A stretch of 22,520 nt of DNA from Kocuria sp. (lineage in GTDB: Bacteria; Actinomycetota; Actinomycetes; Actinomycetales; Micrococcaceae): contig JAKDKI010000005.1 of the NCBI GenBank assembly GCA_030453435.1, positions 1 through 22,520 of the forward strand. Direction: 5' to 3'. Of this stretch, positions 9,191 to 17,510 are shown in pieces. The notes beneath the pieces are model-generated. The model had not been told where the DNA came from and made no database searches. It saw nothing but the letters and a program-made list of their open reading frames with translations. The position numbers and the translations under genes were made by a program. The first letter of the stretch is position 1. Every line of letters starts with the position of its first letter.

Positions 9191-10720
9191 CTAGACGCTT
9201 TCGCGCAGTGTGTTCGACAGGCGCGTGAAGTCCTTGGGCACCGACCCGATGCCCAGCCCGAACGCGAATGCCGCATCGTCGGAGTATTCGCAGTCCCGCA
9301 ATCGCAGCTGAATGCCGGACACAGCCTGATCACGCAGAATCGCTTCCACACGGGCGAACTTCGTGGGGTCATCCACGGTGGCCGTCACCACGAGCCCGAA
9401 ACGCACCATTGCCGCGCCTTCTGCCTGCTCCCGTTCGCTGTACTCGGCCTTTTCGAGGGCCACCTTCTTGATCTGCGAGGGCTTCTTTCCCTTCTGGCTG
9501 TTGCCGAATTGGGCGTTCATCACCTGATCCTGTACGGCCTTCTGAGACCCGCCTGGGCTCATCGGTCGGAACAGCAGCGTTACCCGCTTCTGCTCGAACA
9601 CCCCATGGGCCGAAAGCAGCCCTGCCAGGCCGGTCTCACGGAAGTTCGCGGCCGGGGGCTGGTACATCTGCCATGACTTCGAGAAGTACCCAGCGTGCTC
9701 CCACCACCCGGGGGTGAGCTTCGCATTCGTCGGTCCGACCTCGCCCCACGTGAGACCGGTACCTTCCCCGGCCAGCCGCGCCGTCTCCACCGCCGGTGCG
9801 ACGGCCGGGTTGTAGGCCGTGTGCACCTGGTCCACCACGTCATCCATCCCCAGAACGCTCACGGTGCCACCGCACGCGACTTTCAGCTGCGCGAGCATCC
9901 CTGGCAGCAGCGTGGAGATATCCTCGGCGAGATCTTCCCTGGAGCGAGGCTCCGTGCCTGCCTCTCGGTTTGGGCGCGCCGTGAAGGTCGCTGCTACCCA
10001 CTGGTCAATCTTCGGCACGCCCTGATTCAGATCCGCCACAATCTCATCCATCGCCTCGCGGGCAAACGCAGGAATGTCGGCCACCTGCGACTGCTCCCGG
10101 GTTACCCGCACAGCATCCGGCAGCCGGTTGCCCGGGTCGCGCGTGGCTTGAGTCGTAGCCGCGACCTGGACCAGTGAGGATGAGACGCCAGCCTCCCGCT
10201 GGAAGATGCCCCACTGATCCACCATCAGGTCGATGGATTCCTGGTCGAGCAAACCCATGCCCGGAGACTGCACACTGAAAATTACCGTGCCTGTACGGTT
10301 CGAGGGGTTCCAGATCATGGCCTTCTCCGTGCGCGACCCGGCCGGTGTCGTGCCAACCAGCTCGGTGCGAGCAAGAATCCCGACCGGGGGGAAGTCACCT
10401 CCCGGTAGCTGGGACGTCGGCCCGGCCGCGTAGTTGGTGAATCCCTTGTCTTCCGCCTTCTTGAAATGGCGTCGCCCCAGCACCTCCTCGAACTTCTTAC
10501 GGCCGTTGCGTCCGTCCCAAGAAATTCCAATCATCGTCGCAGCGCCCACGATGACCACGAAGGACTGAACCCAAATGCCCAAGGGCATCGTGACGAATAC
10601 GAGAATCGCCACCACCACACCGATGATGGAGGCTAGAGCCGAAAGGCCAAGCACACCCTCTTTGCGGGGGTTGGTGATGTTGCCGTACATCCGCATCCGC
10701 CGTTGCACATGCTCTGCCAT
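9191..10720 (-). CDS. SCO6880 family T4SS protein (PrgI/VirB3-like plus VirB4-N-like)
   Basis: A 509-residue protein with two N-terminal membrane segments (about 25-46 and 49-67) and a long soluble region. The N terminus (MYGNITNPRKEGVLGL) and GGDFPPVGILARTELV resemble the SCO6880 family found in actinobacterial conjugation loci. The membrane hairpin is PrgI/VirB3-like; the rest lacks a P-loop and probably equals the N-terminal half of VirB4. It would anchor the downstream ATPase at the membrane. ATG 10720 follows the TrbL-like stop by 14 bases with GGGACGGAA upstream; later in-frame ATGs exist at residues 9 and 11. Confidence 0.85.
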   Translation of the reverse strand: MAEHVQRRMRMYGNITNPRKEGVLGLSALASIIGVVVAILVFVTMPLGIWVQSFVVIVGAATMIGISWDGRNGRKKFEEVLGRRHFKKAEDKGFTNYAAGPTSQLPGGDFPPVGILARTELVGTTPAGSRTEKAMIWNPSNRTGTVIFSVQSPGMGLLDQESIDLMVDQWGIFQREAGVSSSLVQVAATTQATRDPGNRLPDAVRVTREQSQVADIPAFAREAMDEIVADLNQGVPKIDQWVAATFTARPNREAGTEPRSREDLAEDISTLLPGMLAQLKVACGGTVSVLGMDDVVDQVHTAYNPAVAPAVETARLAGEGTGLTWGEVGPTNAKLTPGWWEHAGYFSKSWQMYQPPAANFRETGLAGLLSAHGVFEQKRVTLLFRPMSPGGSQKAVQDQVMNAQFGNSQKGKKPSQIKKVALEKAEYSEREQAEGAAMVRFGLVVTATVDDPTKFARVEAILRDQAVSGIQLRLRDCEYSDDAAFAFGLGIGSVPKDFTRLSNTLRESV

Positions 10721-10734
10721 GATCGTTTCCGTCC

Positions 10735-12279
10735 CTAACTCTCGATGTTTTCAAGCTCTTGGAGCTGACGATTCAGCGAAGTCCCGGTGAACCGTCCCGC
10801 CTCACTCAGGGCCCGGGCCATGTTGGGGCTCATGATGTTGCCCGTATCCCCGGAGCCCCCGGCAGCCGCAGAGGACGGATTGCCGCCGCTATCCCCCACG
10901 GGTGCAGCACTCGGCTGCTCTCCACCCGGGGAAGCAGTCTCTGCGCTCCCGCTGTCTCCTGAGCCTCCAGCTTCACCCCCGGGCCCCGTCGAGCCAGGGC
11001 CTCCAGAGTTGCCGGTGGAGCCGGTGGAGCCGGTGGATGCCGAGTCGGACGCGCTACTTGCGAACCCGCCGACACCGGCGCTGGAACCGGAAGTTCCCTC
11101 GGCGTCCGATGATGTATCGGTCGAGGTGCTTCCCCCGCCTGAGGAGCTGCCACCCGAGCCCGGAGCTGAGCCCTTCGCAGAAGATCCACCGCTGTCATCG
11201 GCCATCCCGGACGCACCGCCCGAACTGGCAGAACCTCCCGTCCCGGCACTCTCAGCCCCGGTGCTTGCTGCAACGTCGGCGGCGCCTCCCGTGCTCGCAG
11301 CTCCACTTGCACCCGCGGAACCAGCACCTGCACCGGCCGCGGCGAGTCCGAGAGACCCGATGGCAACCGCGCCCGCACCGGCCGCGATGGCTCCACCAGC
11401 GCCAACACCTCGCGCTTGATTGGTGGTAGCCACGGTCACGATCTTGATAAGAGCGGGCAAGGCTAAGCACGCCATGCAGATGACAACCATCCCGCTGATG
11501 AGCGAAACCATTTCCGCAAACGCGTCACCTTTTTGGTCGTCGGATATCATTCCTTTGATCCATAGGGAGCCTGTGCCATAGATGACGGCCGCTGTCGGTT
11601 TGTAGAGCACCGCCGCGAATATCCAGCCGATTACCTTCCAGAATCGCTCCTTGCCAGCTTCCGTCTGAGACTGAGCGGCAAAGATTGGCAATAACCCAAC
11701 AAGCACCGCGATCATTCCGTAACTAAAGATCACGAACATTGCATTCACAACGGAAGCAAGCGCCGCGATGATTACTAGAATCACGGAGAGGATGGCCATC
11801 CCGATTACGAACTTTGCGCTCTGGTTGTCCGGCATGATGGCGAGTGATTCATAAAGACCTTGCCGCTCATCCTCACCTTGGCCCGTGATCTGTGTCATCA
11901 ACCACGGAGACACTAGATCGCTGACCTTCAGGAGATACGTTGCAGCCGTTCCCCCGATGGCGGTCACAGCCACCGTGGAGAACATCGCCATCACTAAATC
12001 TACAGAGGCGTCTTTGGATTGCGTCCTCACCACGCGGATGATTCCGATAGCGGTGCCAATCATTCCAGCAACGGCCACAAAGTAGATCGTATTCTGCTGG
12101 ACCGCCATCGCCGGGGACCCTTCGGCCATCCCAGGCCCAGTGATCCCCAACCACCACTCTGAAATGCCGTCGAGAACGACCTGCAACGCACTGAGCAAGG
12201 ATTTCAGGGCCCAGCGCATGGCAGCATCTAGGCCCTTCTCAATGAGCCCTCCAATACCATCTGTCAGCCACCCTGGCAT
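10735..12279 (-). CDS. TrbL/VirB6-like polytopic channel protein with Gly/Ser/Ala-rich tail
   Basis: A 514-residue membrane protein. Hydrophobic segments are seen near residues 64-84, 94-116, 157-180, 181-201, 214-236 and 257-281, as in VirB6/TrbL inner-membrane channel components. From about 291 to 480 the sequence is almost entirely Gly, Ser, Ala and Thr with scattered Asp/Pro, ending in a short ordered tail (MARALSEAGRFTGTSLNRQL). Low-complexity tails are known in actinobacterial TrbL-like proteins, but about 190 residues is long. The ATG shares one base with the upstream stop (TGATG), and GGAG lies six bases before it, so translation is coupled to the lipoprotein gene. Confidence 0.85.
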   Translation of the reverse strand: MPGWLTDGIGGLIEKGLDAAMRWALKSLLSALQVVLDGISEWWLGITGPGMAEGSPAMAVQQNTIYFVAVAGMIGTAIGIIRVVRTQSKDASVDLVMAMFSTVAVTAIGGTAATYLLKVSDLVSPWLMTQITGQGEDERQGLYESLAIMPDNQSAKFVIGMAILSVILVIIAALASVVNAMFVIFSYGMIAVLVGLLPIFAAQSQTEAGKERFWKVIGWIFAAVLYKPTAAVIYGTGSLWIKGMISDDQKGDAFAEMVSLISGMVVICMACLALPALIKIVTVATTNQARGVGAGGAIAAGAGAVAIGSLGLAAAGAGAGSAGASGAASTGGAADVAASTGAESAGTGGSASSGGASGMADDSGGSSAKGSAPGSGGSSSGGGSTSTDTSSDAEGTSGSSAGVGGFASSASDSASTGSTGSTGNSGGPGSTGPGGEAGGSGDSGSAETASPGGEQPSAAPVGDSGGNPSSAAAGGSGDTGNIMSPNMARALSEAGRFTGTSLNRQLQELENIES

Positions 12280-12980
12280 CAGGCGCTCCAGGTAACAGCC
12301 GGGTCAGATGTGGTGGTCATCTGCAAATCCATCGGCCTCTCAGCTGAAACGGGGTCGATCTTCCAGTCCCCGTCCTGCCACACCATCGTGAATCCGAATG
12401 TGCCGCTGAACACGGCATCAGACTGCCCGTAAAGCAGTACCCGGACCTTATCGGCGCTCTGCTCCTGCACCTCGTAGCCGCGGAGCTGCGCGCTGATATC
12501 GCTTCCCGGCGATTCCGTCACGTACCCCTTCCCGGTGGGTTCAGGGGTGGCCGGTTTCGATGCGGTCGCGATGATCTGATCGCGCACCTCTCCAGCCGCA
12601 TAGACCTTCGTCAAGTCGTCCGCCGATGCGTGCTCCAACTCATCCCCGGTCGGCCCAGCCAGGAAATCGGTGGCCGCGTACAGTGCCCCGGCGGTGTTGT
12701 GGGAATGCCCGACCTTCCATCCCGAATCCAGGCTCTCGCACCCGCCGTAGGCGCTGGACACCGGGTACTGCACACCGTCCTTGCCAGTGGTCCACGAGTC
12801 TGCCTTTGGGGCTTCGTCGGTAACAGAGGGGGTGGCCGAGTGGTCAAGATCCGACTGGCACGCGTACGCATAGGAATCTTGGGGCTTGGACTGCTCACCG
12901 CATCCGGTGACCAGCGCCAGACTTGCAACACCAACCACTAGGGCAGCCAGCGGCCGCCCGCTCATCTTCTTCTCGCTCAC
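12279..12980 (-). CDS. Lipoprotein of the T4SS operon, possible VirB8/NTF2-like domain
   Basis: A 233-residue predicted lipoprotein. The N terminus has a charged stretch, a hydrophobic run and the lipobox VTGC with acceptor Cys27. Residues 35-110 are polar; the C-terminal part (VRVLLYGQ, then FTMVWQDGDWKI) has the strand pattern common to NTF2-like/VirB8 folds, which is an inference. It would sit on the outer face of the membrane as part of the channel base. The start is GTG at 12980 with AAGGG ten bases upstream; an ATG at 12965 (MSGRPLAAL) is the alternative. It overlaps the TrbL-like gene by one base. Confidence 0.75.
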   Translation of the reverse strand: MSEKKMSGRPLAALVVGVASLALVTGCGEQSKPQDSYAYACQSDLDHSATPSVTDEAPKADSWTTGKDGVQYPVSSAYGGCESLDSGWKVGHSHNTAGALYAATDFLAGPTGDELEHASADDLTKVYAAGEVRDQIIATASKPATPEPTGKGYVTESPGSDISAQLRGYEVQEQSADKVRVLLYGQSDAVFSGTFGFTMVWQDGDWKIDPVSAERPMDLQMTTTSDPAVTWSA

Positions 12981-13025
12981 TGGAGTCGTTCCCTTCTGCT
13001 CTTGCCTGATCTGGGGGGGAGGGGC

Positions 13026-13343
13026 TTAGATGCCCACCACGCTCTGCCACACGACGCCGACCACCGTCAGCGCCGCACCACCGAGCAGCGGCCACAGCGG
13101 CGCCGTGATCTCCTGGTCCCCGGATCGGCGTGCCTTGGCGGCCGTGACGATGCCGATGATGAAGTAGATGAACAGCACGAACGCCGCGATGTAGAGAGCC
13201 CAGCCGACCAGGGTGGAGACGAAATCGAATCCCGGGGGCGGGGTGGGAGAGCCATCGATTGCCAGGGCGGGAGTTGCCCCACCCATGATGACGGTGGAGC
13301 TGATGGCGAGGGTCGAGATCGTGCGGCGCTTGTTGCGGGTCAT
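13026..13343 (-). CDS. Small pilin-like (VirB2/TrbC-type) membrane protein
   Basis: With ATG at 13343 this is a 105-residue protein with a classic signal peptide (MTRNKRRTIS, hydrophobic run, cleavage after TPALA) and two membrane segments: about 20-29 residues starting FVSTLVGW, and a C-terminal one from PLLGGAAL. This size and topology match VirB2/TrbC-type T4SS pilins or small channel subunits. Two starts are possible: 13343 (AAGGAG six bases upstream) and 13403 (AAGGA seven bases upstream, four bases after the preceding stop), the latter adding 20 polar residues. I prefer 13343 because the signal peptide is then of normal length. No sequence motif proves pilin function. Confidence 0.75.
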   Translation of the reverse strand: MTRNKRRTISTLAISSTVIMGGATPALAIDGSPTPPPGFDFVSTLVGWALYIAAFVLFIYFIIGIVTAAKARRSGDQEITAPLWPLLGGAALTVVGVVWQSVVGI

Positions 13344-13406
13344 GGTGTTCTCCTTCAGGGGGTTCTGATTGGTAGTTGTCGGGGAGCTGTTTGTGGTCTT
13401 CATGGC

Positions 13407-14090
13407 TTATTCCTTCTCGTTGGGGGTTGAGGGTTCTGCCCAGGCGTTGAGCGTTTTCACCAGGTGTGTGAATCGGCGTCGGTGCGCCCAGGAAGCTGTG
13501 ACGGGCCCTTCTGTGTCAGGCCATCGCGGTTCGTACCGCACTTCGAATGACCGCGGATAAAGACGTGCTACGCGCTTCGCGTAGGCCCGGGTGTCGGCCG
13601 AGACGTCCTCGGGGCGGCGGTGATGGACAAGGACCAGCCCGGTCAGCATGTTTGTGAAGTCCTCCACGCGCAATCGCTCAGCAGCGGCCAGGGATCCCCT
13701 CGAAACAGAGGCAACCACCACGCCCGCCGCTCCCGTAGCGGGCTCGTCCTCGCTCGTGTCGATCACGCGCTCCGAACACACGGCGGCAAGTGTGCTCACG
13801 CCCACGCCACCGCTAGCTCCGATGAGGTTCAAGTAACCGGCATTCGCCTGAACCTGCGGAGCGTCCTTCGTGGGCTCTTCCGTCTCCGCGGGCACGTGCG
13901 AGGCTCCCACGAGTGTCATCCGGTCCCCCAGGATCGGTGACCGGTCCAACGCCGGTTCCGCTTCCACTGTCGTCACTGGGCGGATGAACGGGTTGGACCG
14001 GTCCTTCTGCGGTTCTGGATGATCCCCGCTTTTGCCCTTTACACCTGCCATGTCCTGCACCCTTGCCTTCATCGTTCGAGTCATAGCCAT
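13407..14090 (-). CDS. DUF6668-like protein with degenerate P-loop
   Basis: A 227-residue soluble protein. Residues 90-101 read IGASGGVGVSTL, which resembles the deviant Walker A of ParA/MinD ATPases but lacks the catalytic lysine (GKT/S replaced by GVS). Such proteins (I believe the DUF6668 family) recur in actinobacterial T4SS operons; the family name is from memory. The first 80 residues are polar and probably disordered. It may be an inactive ParA/MinD-like scaffold. The ATG directly abuts the upstream TGA, with AAGGAG nine bases before it. The next gene starts three bases after its stop. Confidence 0.75.
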   Translation of the reverse strand: MAMTRTMKARVQDMAGVKGKSGDHPEPQKDRSNPFIRPVTTVEAEPALDRSPILGDRMTLVGASHVPAETEEPTKDAPQVQANAGYLNLIGASGGVGVSTLAAVCSERVIDTSEDEPATGAAGVVVASVSRGSLAAAERLRVEDFTNMLTGLVLVHHRRPEDVSADTRAYAKRVARLYPRSFEVRYEPRWPDTEGPVTASWAHRRRFTHLVKTLNAWAEPSTPNEKE

Positions 14091-15668
14091 TCAGCTGGTC
14101 TCCTTCGAGTTCGTCGGCAGCCCGTAAACGTTCGTGGCCGTCGGATCTGAGGGGTCTGCGGCCACTACAACCGCCGTCATGTCCTTGCTGACCGCAGCAG
14201 GGTACGCGTCAGTTTTCGTGCCGGTGGCGATGGTCTTCCCCGAAGCATCCAGCAGCTCAGTTTCCTTCTGCGAGGATCGGAACGCCCGGCCACTGCCGAT
14301 ATTGGCCTCAGCTCCCACGCGCACAAGCGCTTTCTCCGTGACCCATACCCCGCGTGCGAGGAAGAACCCTGAGGAGCGATCTACTTCCGGGGCAGTCGCC
14401 GCGGCTGCCGAGGTGCCCTTTAGCGTGGCCGTCTGATCCCGAGTGACTGTCGTCTGTTTGCCCTTCTTGCTCACGGTGGAGCTAGTCCATTCCGTGTCTG
14501 ATCCCTTCTTGGACTGGCACAGCACCGTGTCAAAGGAGCCCGTGCAGGAATCCACTGCCGCAGCCTTCTTGCCTTTGTTCCCGGCACCGGTGATCGTTCC
14601 CGGTTTCGGCAGGGTCGCGGTGTCTTCCGTGATCGACCACACCCGGGCGGCAGGCCCATCGGTGCTGACCGCGGTCACGGCCCCATCAACCGCGCCAGCT
14701 ATGTCCGACCCGGCGGGCATGGTGCGCTTGGCCCACTCCCCGGAATCCGTGAGGACGTACACAACGGGCGAGGAGGGTGTCATCGTCACTGGGTCCCCGT
14801 AGCCGAGCGTCACTTGCCCCTCAGCGGGCATCTTGGTGCTCGTGACGGTACGGGCGGTCGTATCGAGCAGTGCGACGGTCTTGCCGTCGCTAACCGCCAC
14901 GACAGCGCCCGTCATGGGAGCGAACTCGCTGACTTCCATCCCCGCATCCACGCTCCATCGAGGTTCGCCCGTGTCTGGGTCCATCGCGGTGATGCTTCTG
15001 CCCGAGGGCACCAGCAGCTCATCACGGAACAGAACCGGCTCGGCATCTTGGTTGATGCCCTGGTGCCATGCTGCATACGTTCCCCACCCGGGGGGTGCCT
15101 GGACAGGGAGCTGTGCAGGTTCAGCGTGGTAAGGCTCCGGCGGAGCCTCCTCCGAACCGCGCAACACCCCAGACATGGGCACTGCGGCTGCCACCAGGAG
15201 CAGCCCGGCAGCCGCGATGTATCCCGCCGTGCGCCGATTCATCCGACCACGACGCCCCGCGTCGTAGTAGTCCATGCTGCGCTTGCCACGAAGCCGCTGG
15301 AACCATGAAGGCCTTTCCGGCTCGGGATGCGCGACAACCTCATATTGACCAGGCTCACCGCTGTACCCAGCCAGCTCTTGAAGCTCCCCCAGCCCGACGT
15401 CTGCCACGAGATCGAACGTGGAGTCACCGGAGGCCGTATCCACCGCGAGCACCTTGCACACACGCAGACCAAGAGCCTCCGTAGCCTTTAGCGCAGCAGG
15501 CTCAGCAACCTCGAACAGGCTCTGCTCTGGCCCGCGCGCCACCTCCTCGTAGACGCCCGGGGCCTCAACGATCACCTCATCCTCGGTCGCACGCAGACTA
15601 ATGACGGGGAAGGACGGCACCTTCACACGTCCCGTCGTCTCCGTCGTCTTTTCCCGTGTGATCCTCAT
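14091..15668 (-). CDS. Single-pass membrane protein with PQQ-like beta-propeller
   Basis: A 525-residue protein with a cytoplasmic N-terminal domain (1-146), one membrane segment (147-168, after Arg-rich RRGRMNRR) and a large extracytoplasmic domain. The segment LLVPSGRSITAMDPDTGEP (218-236) is a PQQ/WD-like propeller blade, and repeated Val/Thr-rich strands follow. A propeller outside the membrane suggests a structural or partner-binding role in the actinobacterial transfer apparatus; no enzyme residues are recognised. Its ATG overlaps the upstream lipoprotein stop (ATGA). Nothing indicates truncation. Confidence 0.8.
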   Translation of the reverse strand: MRITREKTTETTGRVKVPSFPVISLRATEDEVIVEAPGVYEEVARGPEQSLFEVAEPAALKATEALGLRVCKVLAVDTASGDSTFDLVADVGLGELQELAGYSGEPGQYEVVAHPEPERPSWFQRLRGKRSMDYYDAGRRGRMNRRTAGYIAAAGLLLVAAAVPMSGVLRGSEEAPPEPYHAEPAQLPVQAPPGWGTYAAWHQGINQDAEPVLFRDELLVPSGRSITAMDPDTGEPRWSVDAGMEVSEFAPMTGAVVAVSDGKTVALLDTTARTVTSTKMPAEGQVTLGYGDPVTMTPSSPVVYVLTDSGEWAKRTMPAGSDIAGAVDGAVTAVSTDGPAARVWSITEDTATLPKPGTITGAGNKGKKAAAVDSCTGSFDTVLCQSKKGSDTEWTSSTVSKKGKQTTVTRDQTATLKGTSAAAATAPEVDRSSGFFLARGVWVTEKALVRVGAEANIGSGRAFRSSQKETELLDASGKTIATGTKTDAYPAAVSKDMTAVVVAADPSDPTATNVYGLPTNSKETS

Positions 15669-16249
15669 GCGCCGTCGTGCTCCTCGGTCATCGTCGTCTC
15701 AGAACCCACGACCATCCACTGTCCGCCCTGCTTCTCCAGATAGATGATCTGCTGATCCCGGCCGCCGGGCATCTTCTCCGACCCGTCCCGGGCGAGCCAG
15801 CTCCATTCCGTCGTGAGCCCCCGCACGGCCTTGTCCGCTGCGACGTCCTCATCGACATCACCCACGGTGCGGCTCACCTTTGGCACTGAATAGCTCTCAT
15901 GCTCGGCCGCCTTGCCGAACTGTGCTTGCAGCGTGTTGCGCGTGTCCGCCCCCTCCTTCTGCTGCTCGTACCACGACACGCTCATCAGCTCTTTCGCTCG
16001 GAGCACTCCCGCTGCCGTGTTCTTGTCCCGCATCGAGTCCCAGCAATGGCTGATGCCGACGTAGTAGTAGGCCGTCGAAGACGCATCCGTACGATCCGCG
16101 TCGCTGCTGCGGGGACACTCCCCACCCTCCGACGTGTGGGAGGCAGAAACGGCCGCCGACGGGCTGGTCTCCGCAGGGCTCGGTTCCGGCGATTCTGAGC
16201 AGCCCACCGCACACACCAGGACCACCAGCAGAGGGGTTATACGCTTCAC
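15665..16249 (-). CDS. Lipoprotein of the T4SS operon
   Basis: A 194-residue predicted lipoprotein. I place the start at GTG 16249 (reads KRITPLLVVLVCAVGC, lipobox AVGC with Cys17) because it overlaps the upstream stop as GTGA and has GGGAG nine bases upstream; the GTG at 16258 would leave only one base after that site. After a Ser/Pro/Glu-rich linker (19-45), the folded part ends with QIIYLEKQGGQWMVVGSE, a strand pattern like NTF2-like/VirB8 domains. It is likely a second outer-face component of the channel base. Function within the complex is inferred only from the operon. Confidence 0.75.
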   Translation of the reverse strand: MKRITPLLVVLVCAVGCSESPEPSPAETSPSAAVSASHTSEGGECPRSSDADRTDASSTAYYYVGISHCWDSMRDKNTAAGVLRAKELMSVSWYEQQKEGADTRNTLQAQFGKAAEHESYSVPKVSRTVGDVDEDVAADKAVRGLTTEWSWLARDGSEKMPGGRDQQIIYLEKQGGQWMVVGSETTMTEEHDGA

Positions 16250-17391
16250 TTCACCCACGCTCCCTTTTCTTTAAGAATCGGCTCCGGGTCGATGTTGCAT
16301 CCGTCGTAGGGCACGTTCGCCCCGCCATTTTTCCCATTTCCACAGTTTGGCTTATAAATCTCGAAGTGAAGGTGTTTAGCCGCCCCACTCGGGCTACCGC
16401 CCATGAATCCGCCCTCGACCCCGATCTGCTTACCACGCTTGATTTTCTGGCCCTTCTTCACATCCAGGGACTCCATGTGGCAGAACGCGAACTGGAAGCC
16501 AGGCTTCGCGTCCATCTTCGCCATCACGCAATGGTCGTTGGGCAAGGTGCCGGTCACCGTTATGTCCGTGGGAGCGATGATTGGCGCTCCGCCTCCCGTG
16601 CTCAGGTCCACACCCACGTGGTTCTGCGCCCAGGCCGGAAGGCCCGGGACGTTACGCCCTCCATACCCGGAGGTAAACTTGCCCTCCGGCAGGGGGATGG
16701 TCCACTCCCCCTTGCCAAGATCACCGTTCCAGGACTTCCCCCCCTCTACAGCCTTGCAGCCACCAGAGAACTCCATCTGAGCGGACCCGGTGATCTTCTC
16801 GACGTACACCCTGGTCTCCTCAAAGGGAGGGATGCCCTTAGCTTTCTGAACCGCGCCCGGGCCCGCGTTATAGGCGGCAAGGGTCAGCCGCACAAGTTTG
16901 TTAGCATCGTCGCCAGCCAGCGGCTTCACCTCTTCGCGCAACGCCTTCATGTACCGGCCATAAGCAGACATTGAATCCTTGATGTCGTGGATATCCCCGC
17001 CTTCTCCGTACCTAGCCCACGTCTCGGGCGTGAACTGCGCGGGGCCCTGAGCCCCGGCGGGACTCCCTGCCTGAGTGTCGAAATTGGACTCCAGCTTGAT
17101 CTGAGCGGCTGCCGTCTGTTCCGGCAACCCAGCGACCTTCGCCGCATCCGCTAGGGGCTTCTTGAAGGCTTCCGGGACGTTTACCGTGCCGTCTCCACCT
17201 TCGGCCGATACGGATTCCACGCAGTCATCCCCGCCGCCGAGGCTGAGCTGTCCCGCGATCCCCCCGACGAGCACTGTCACCAGCAGAGGCACGATGAGTA
17301 CGAGGCACAGCAGCGCGACGATGACCAGGCAACCCGCTCCACCGATGAGGCCCGCGCCCTTGCCCATCGAACCGCCTTCGGACTCAGCCAT
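16246..17391 (-). CDS. Bifunctional cell-wall hydrolase: lytic transglycosylase plus M23 peptidase
   Basis: A 381-residue protein, first gene of the transfer operon; it would open peptidoglycan for the channel (VirB1-like role). An N-terminal membrane segment (17-48) anchors it outside the cell. Residues ~75-200 form an SLT transglycosylase: catalytic Glu101 in IKLESNF, then GAQGPAQFTPETW and AAYNAGPGAV. Residues ~230-375 form an M23 metallopeptidase: H258 and D262 in NHVGVDLS, H305, and HLHFE with H340/H342. All key residues of both enzymes are present. The start has an excellent AGGAGGTGA site six bases upstream. Combined SLT-M23 proteins are typical of Gram-positive conjugation systems. 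Confidence 0.95.
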   Translation of the reverse strand: MAESEGGSMGKGAGLIGGAGCLVIVALLCLVLIVPLLVTVLVGGIAGQLSLGGGDDCVESVSAEGGDGTVNVPEAFKKPLADAAKVAGLPEQTAAAQIKLESNFDTQAGSPAGAQGPAQFTPETWARYGEGGDIHDIKDSMSAYGRYMKALREEVKPLAGDDANKLVRLTLAAYNAGPGAVQKAKGIPPFEETRVYVEKITGSAQMEFSGGCKAVEGGKSWNGDLGKGEWTIPLPEGKFTSGYGGRNVPGLPAWAQNHVGVDLSTGGGAPIIAPTDITVTGTLPNDHCVMAKMDAKPGFQFAFCHMESLDVKKGQKIKRGKQIGVEGGFMGGSPSGAAKHLHFEIYKPNCGNGKNGGANVPYDGCNIDPEPILKEKGAWVK

Positions 17392-17424
17392 GCTCTGTCA
17401 CCTCCTGTACTCTCGCAGATAAGC

Positions 17425-17464
17425 CATACAACATCCTATCACTGTAACGCTGTTCTGTTGTATG
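17425..17464. promoter_or_regulatory. Candidate operator between T4SS operon and divergent regulator
   Basis: A perfect 9-base inverted repeat, CATACAACA (17425-17433) and TGTTGTATG (17456-17464), is separated by 22 bases, so half-site centres lie about 31 bp (three helical turns) apart. It sits in the only divergent gap of the transfer region, 34 bases from the hydrolase ATG. It probably binds the adjacent winged-helix protein and controls one or both promoters. I cannot pick convincing -35/-10 boxes here. Confidence 0.6.
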
Positions 17465-17510
17465 AATCTCTCGACGTTGCAGGTAATGAGAAACTGGGAG
17501 CGTGCCCTTC

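Noticed and set aside
10787..11429. Long plus-strand open frames opposite the TrbL-like tail
   Set aside because: They are Pro/Ala- or Arg/His-rich shadows of the Gly/Ser/Ala-coding minus strand, without ribosome sites.
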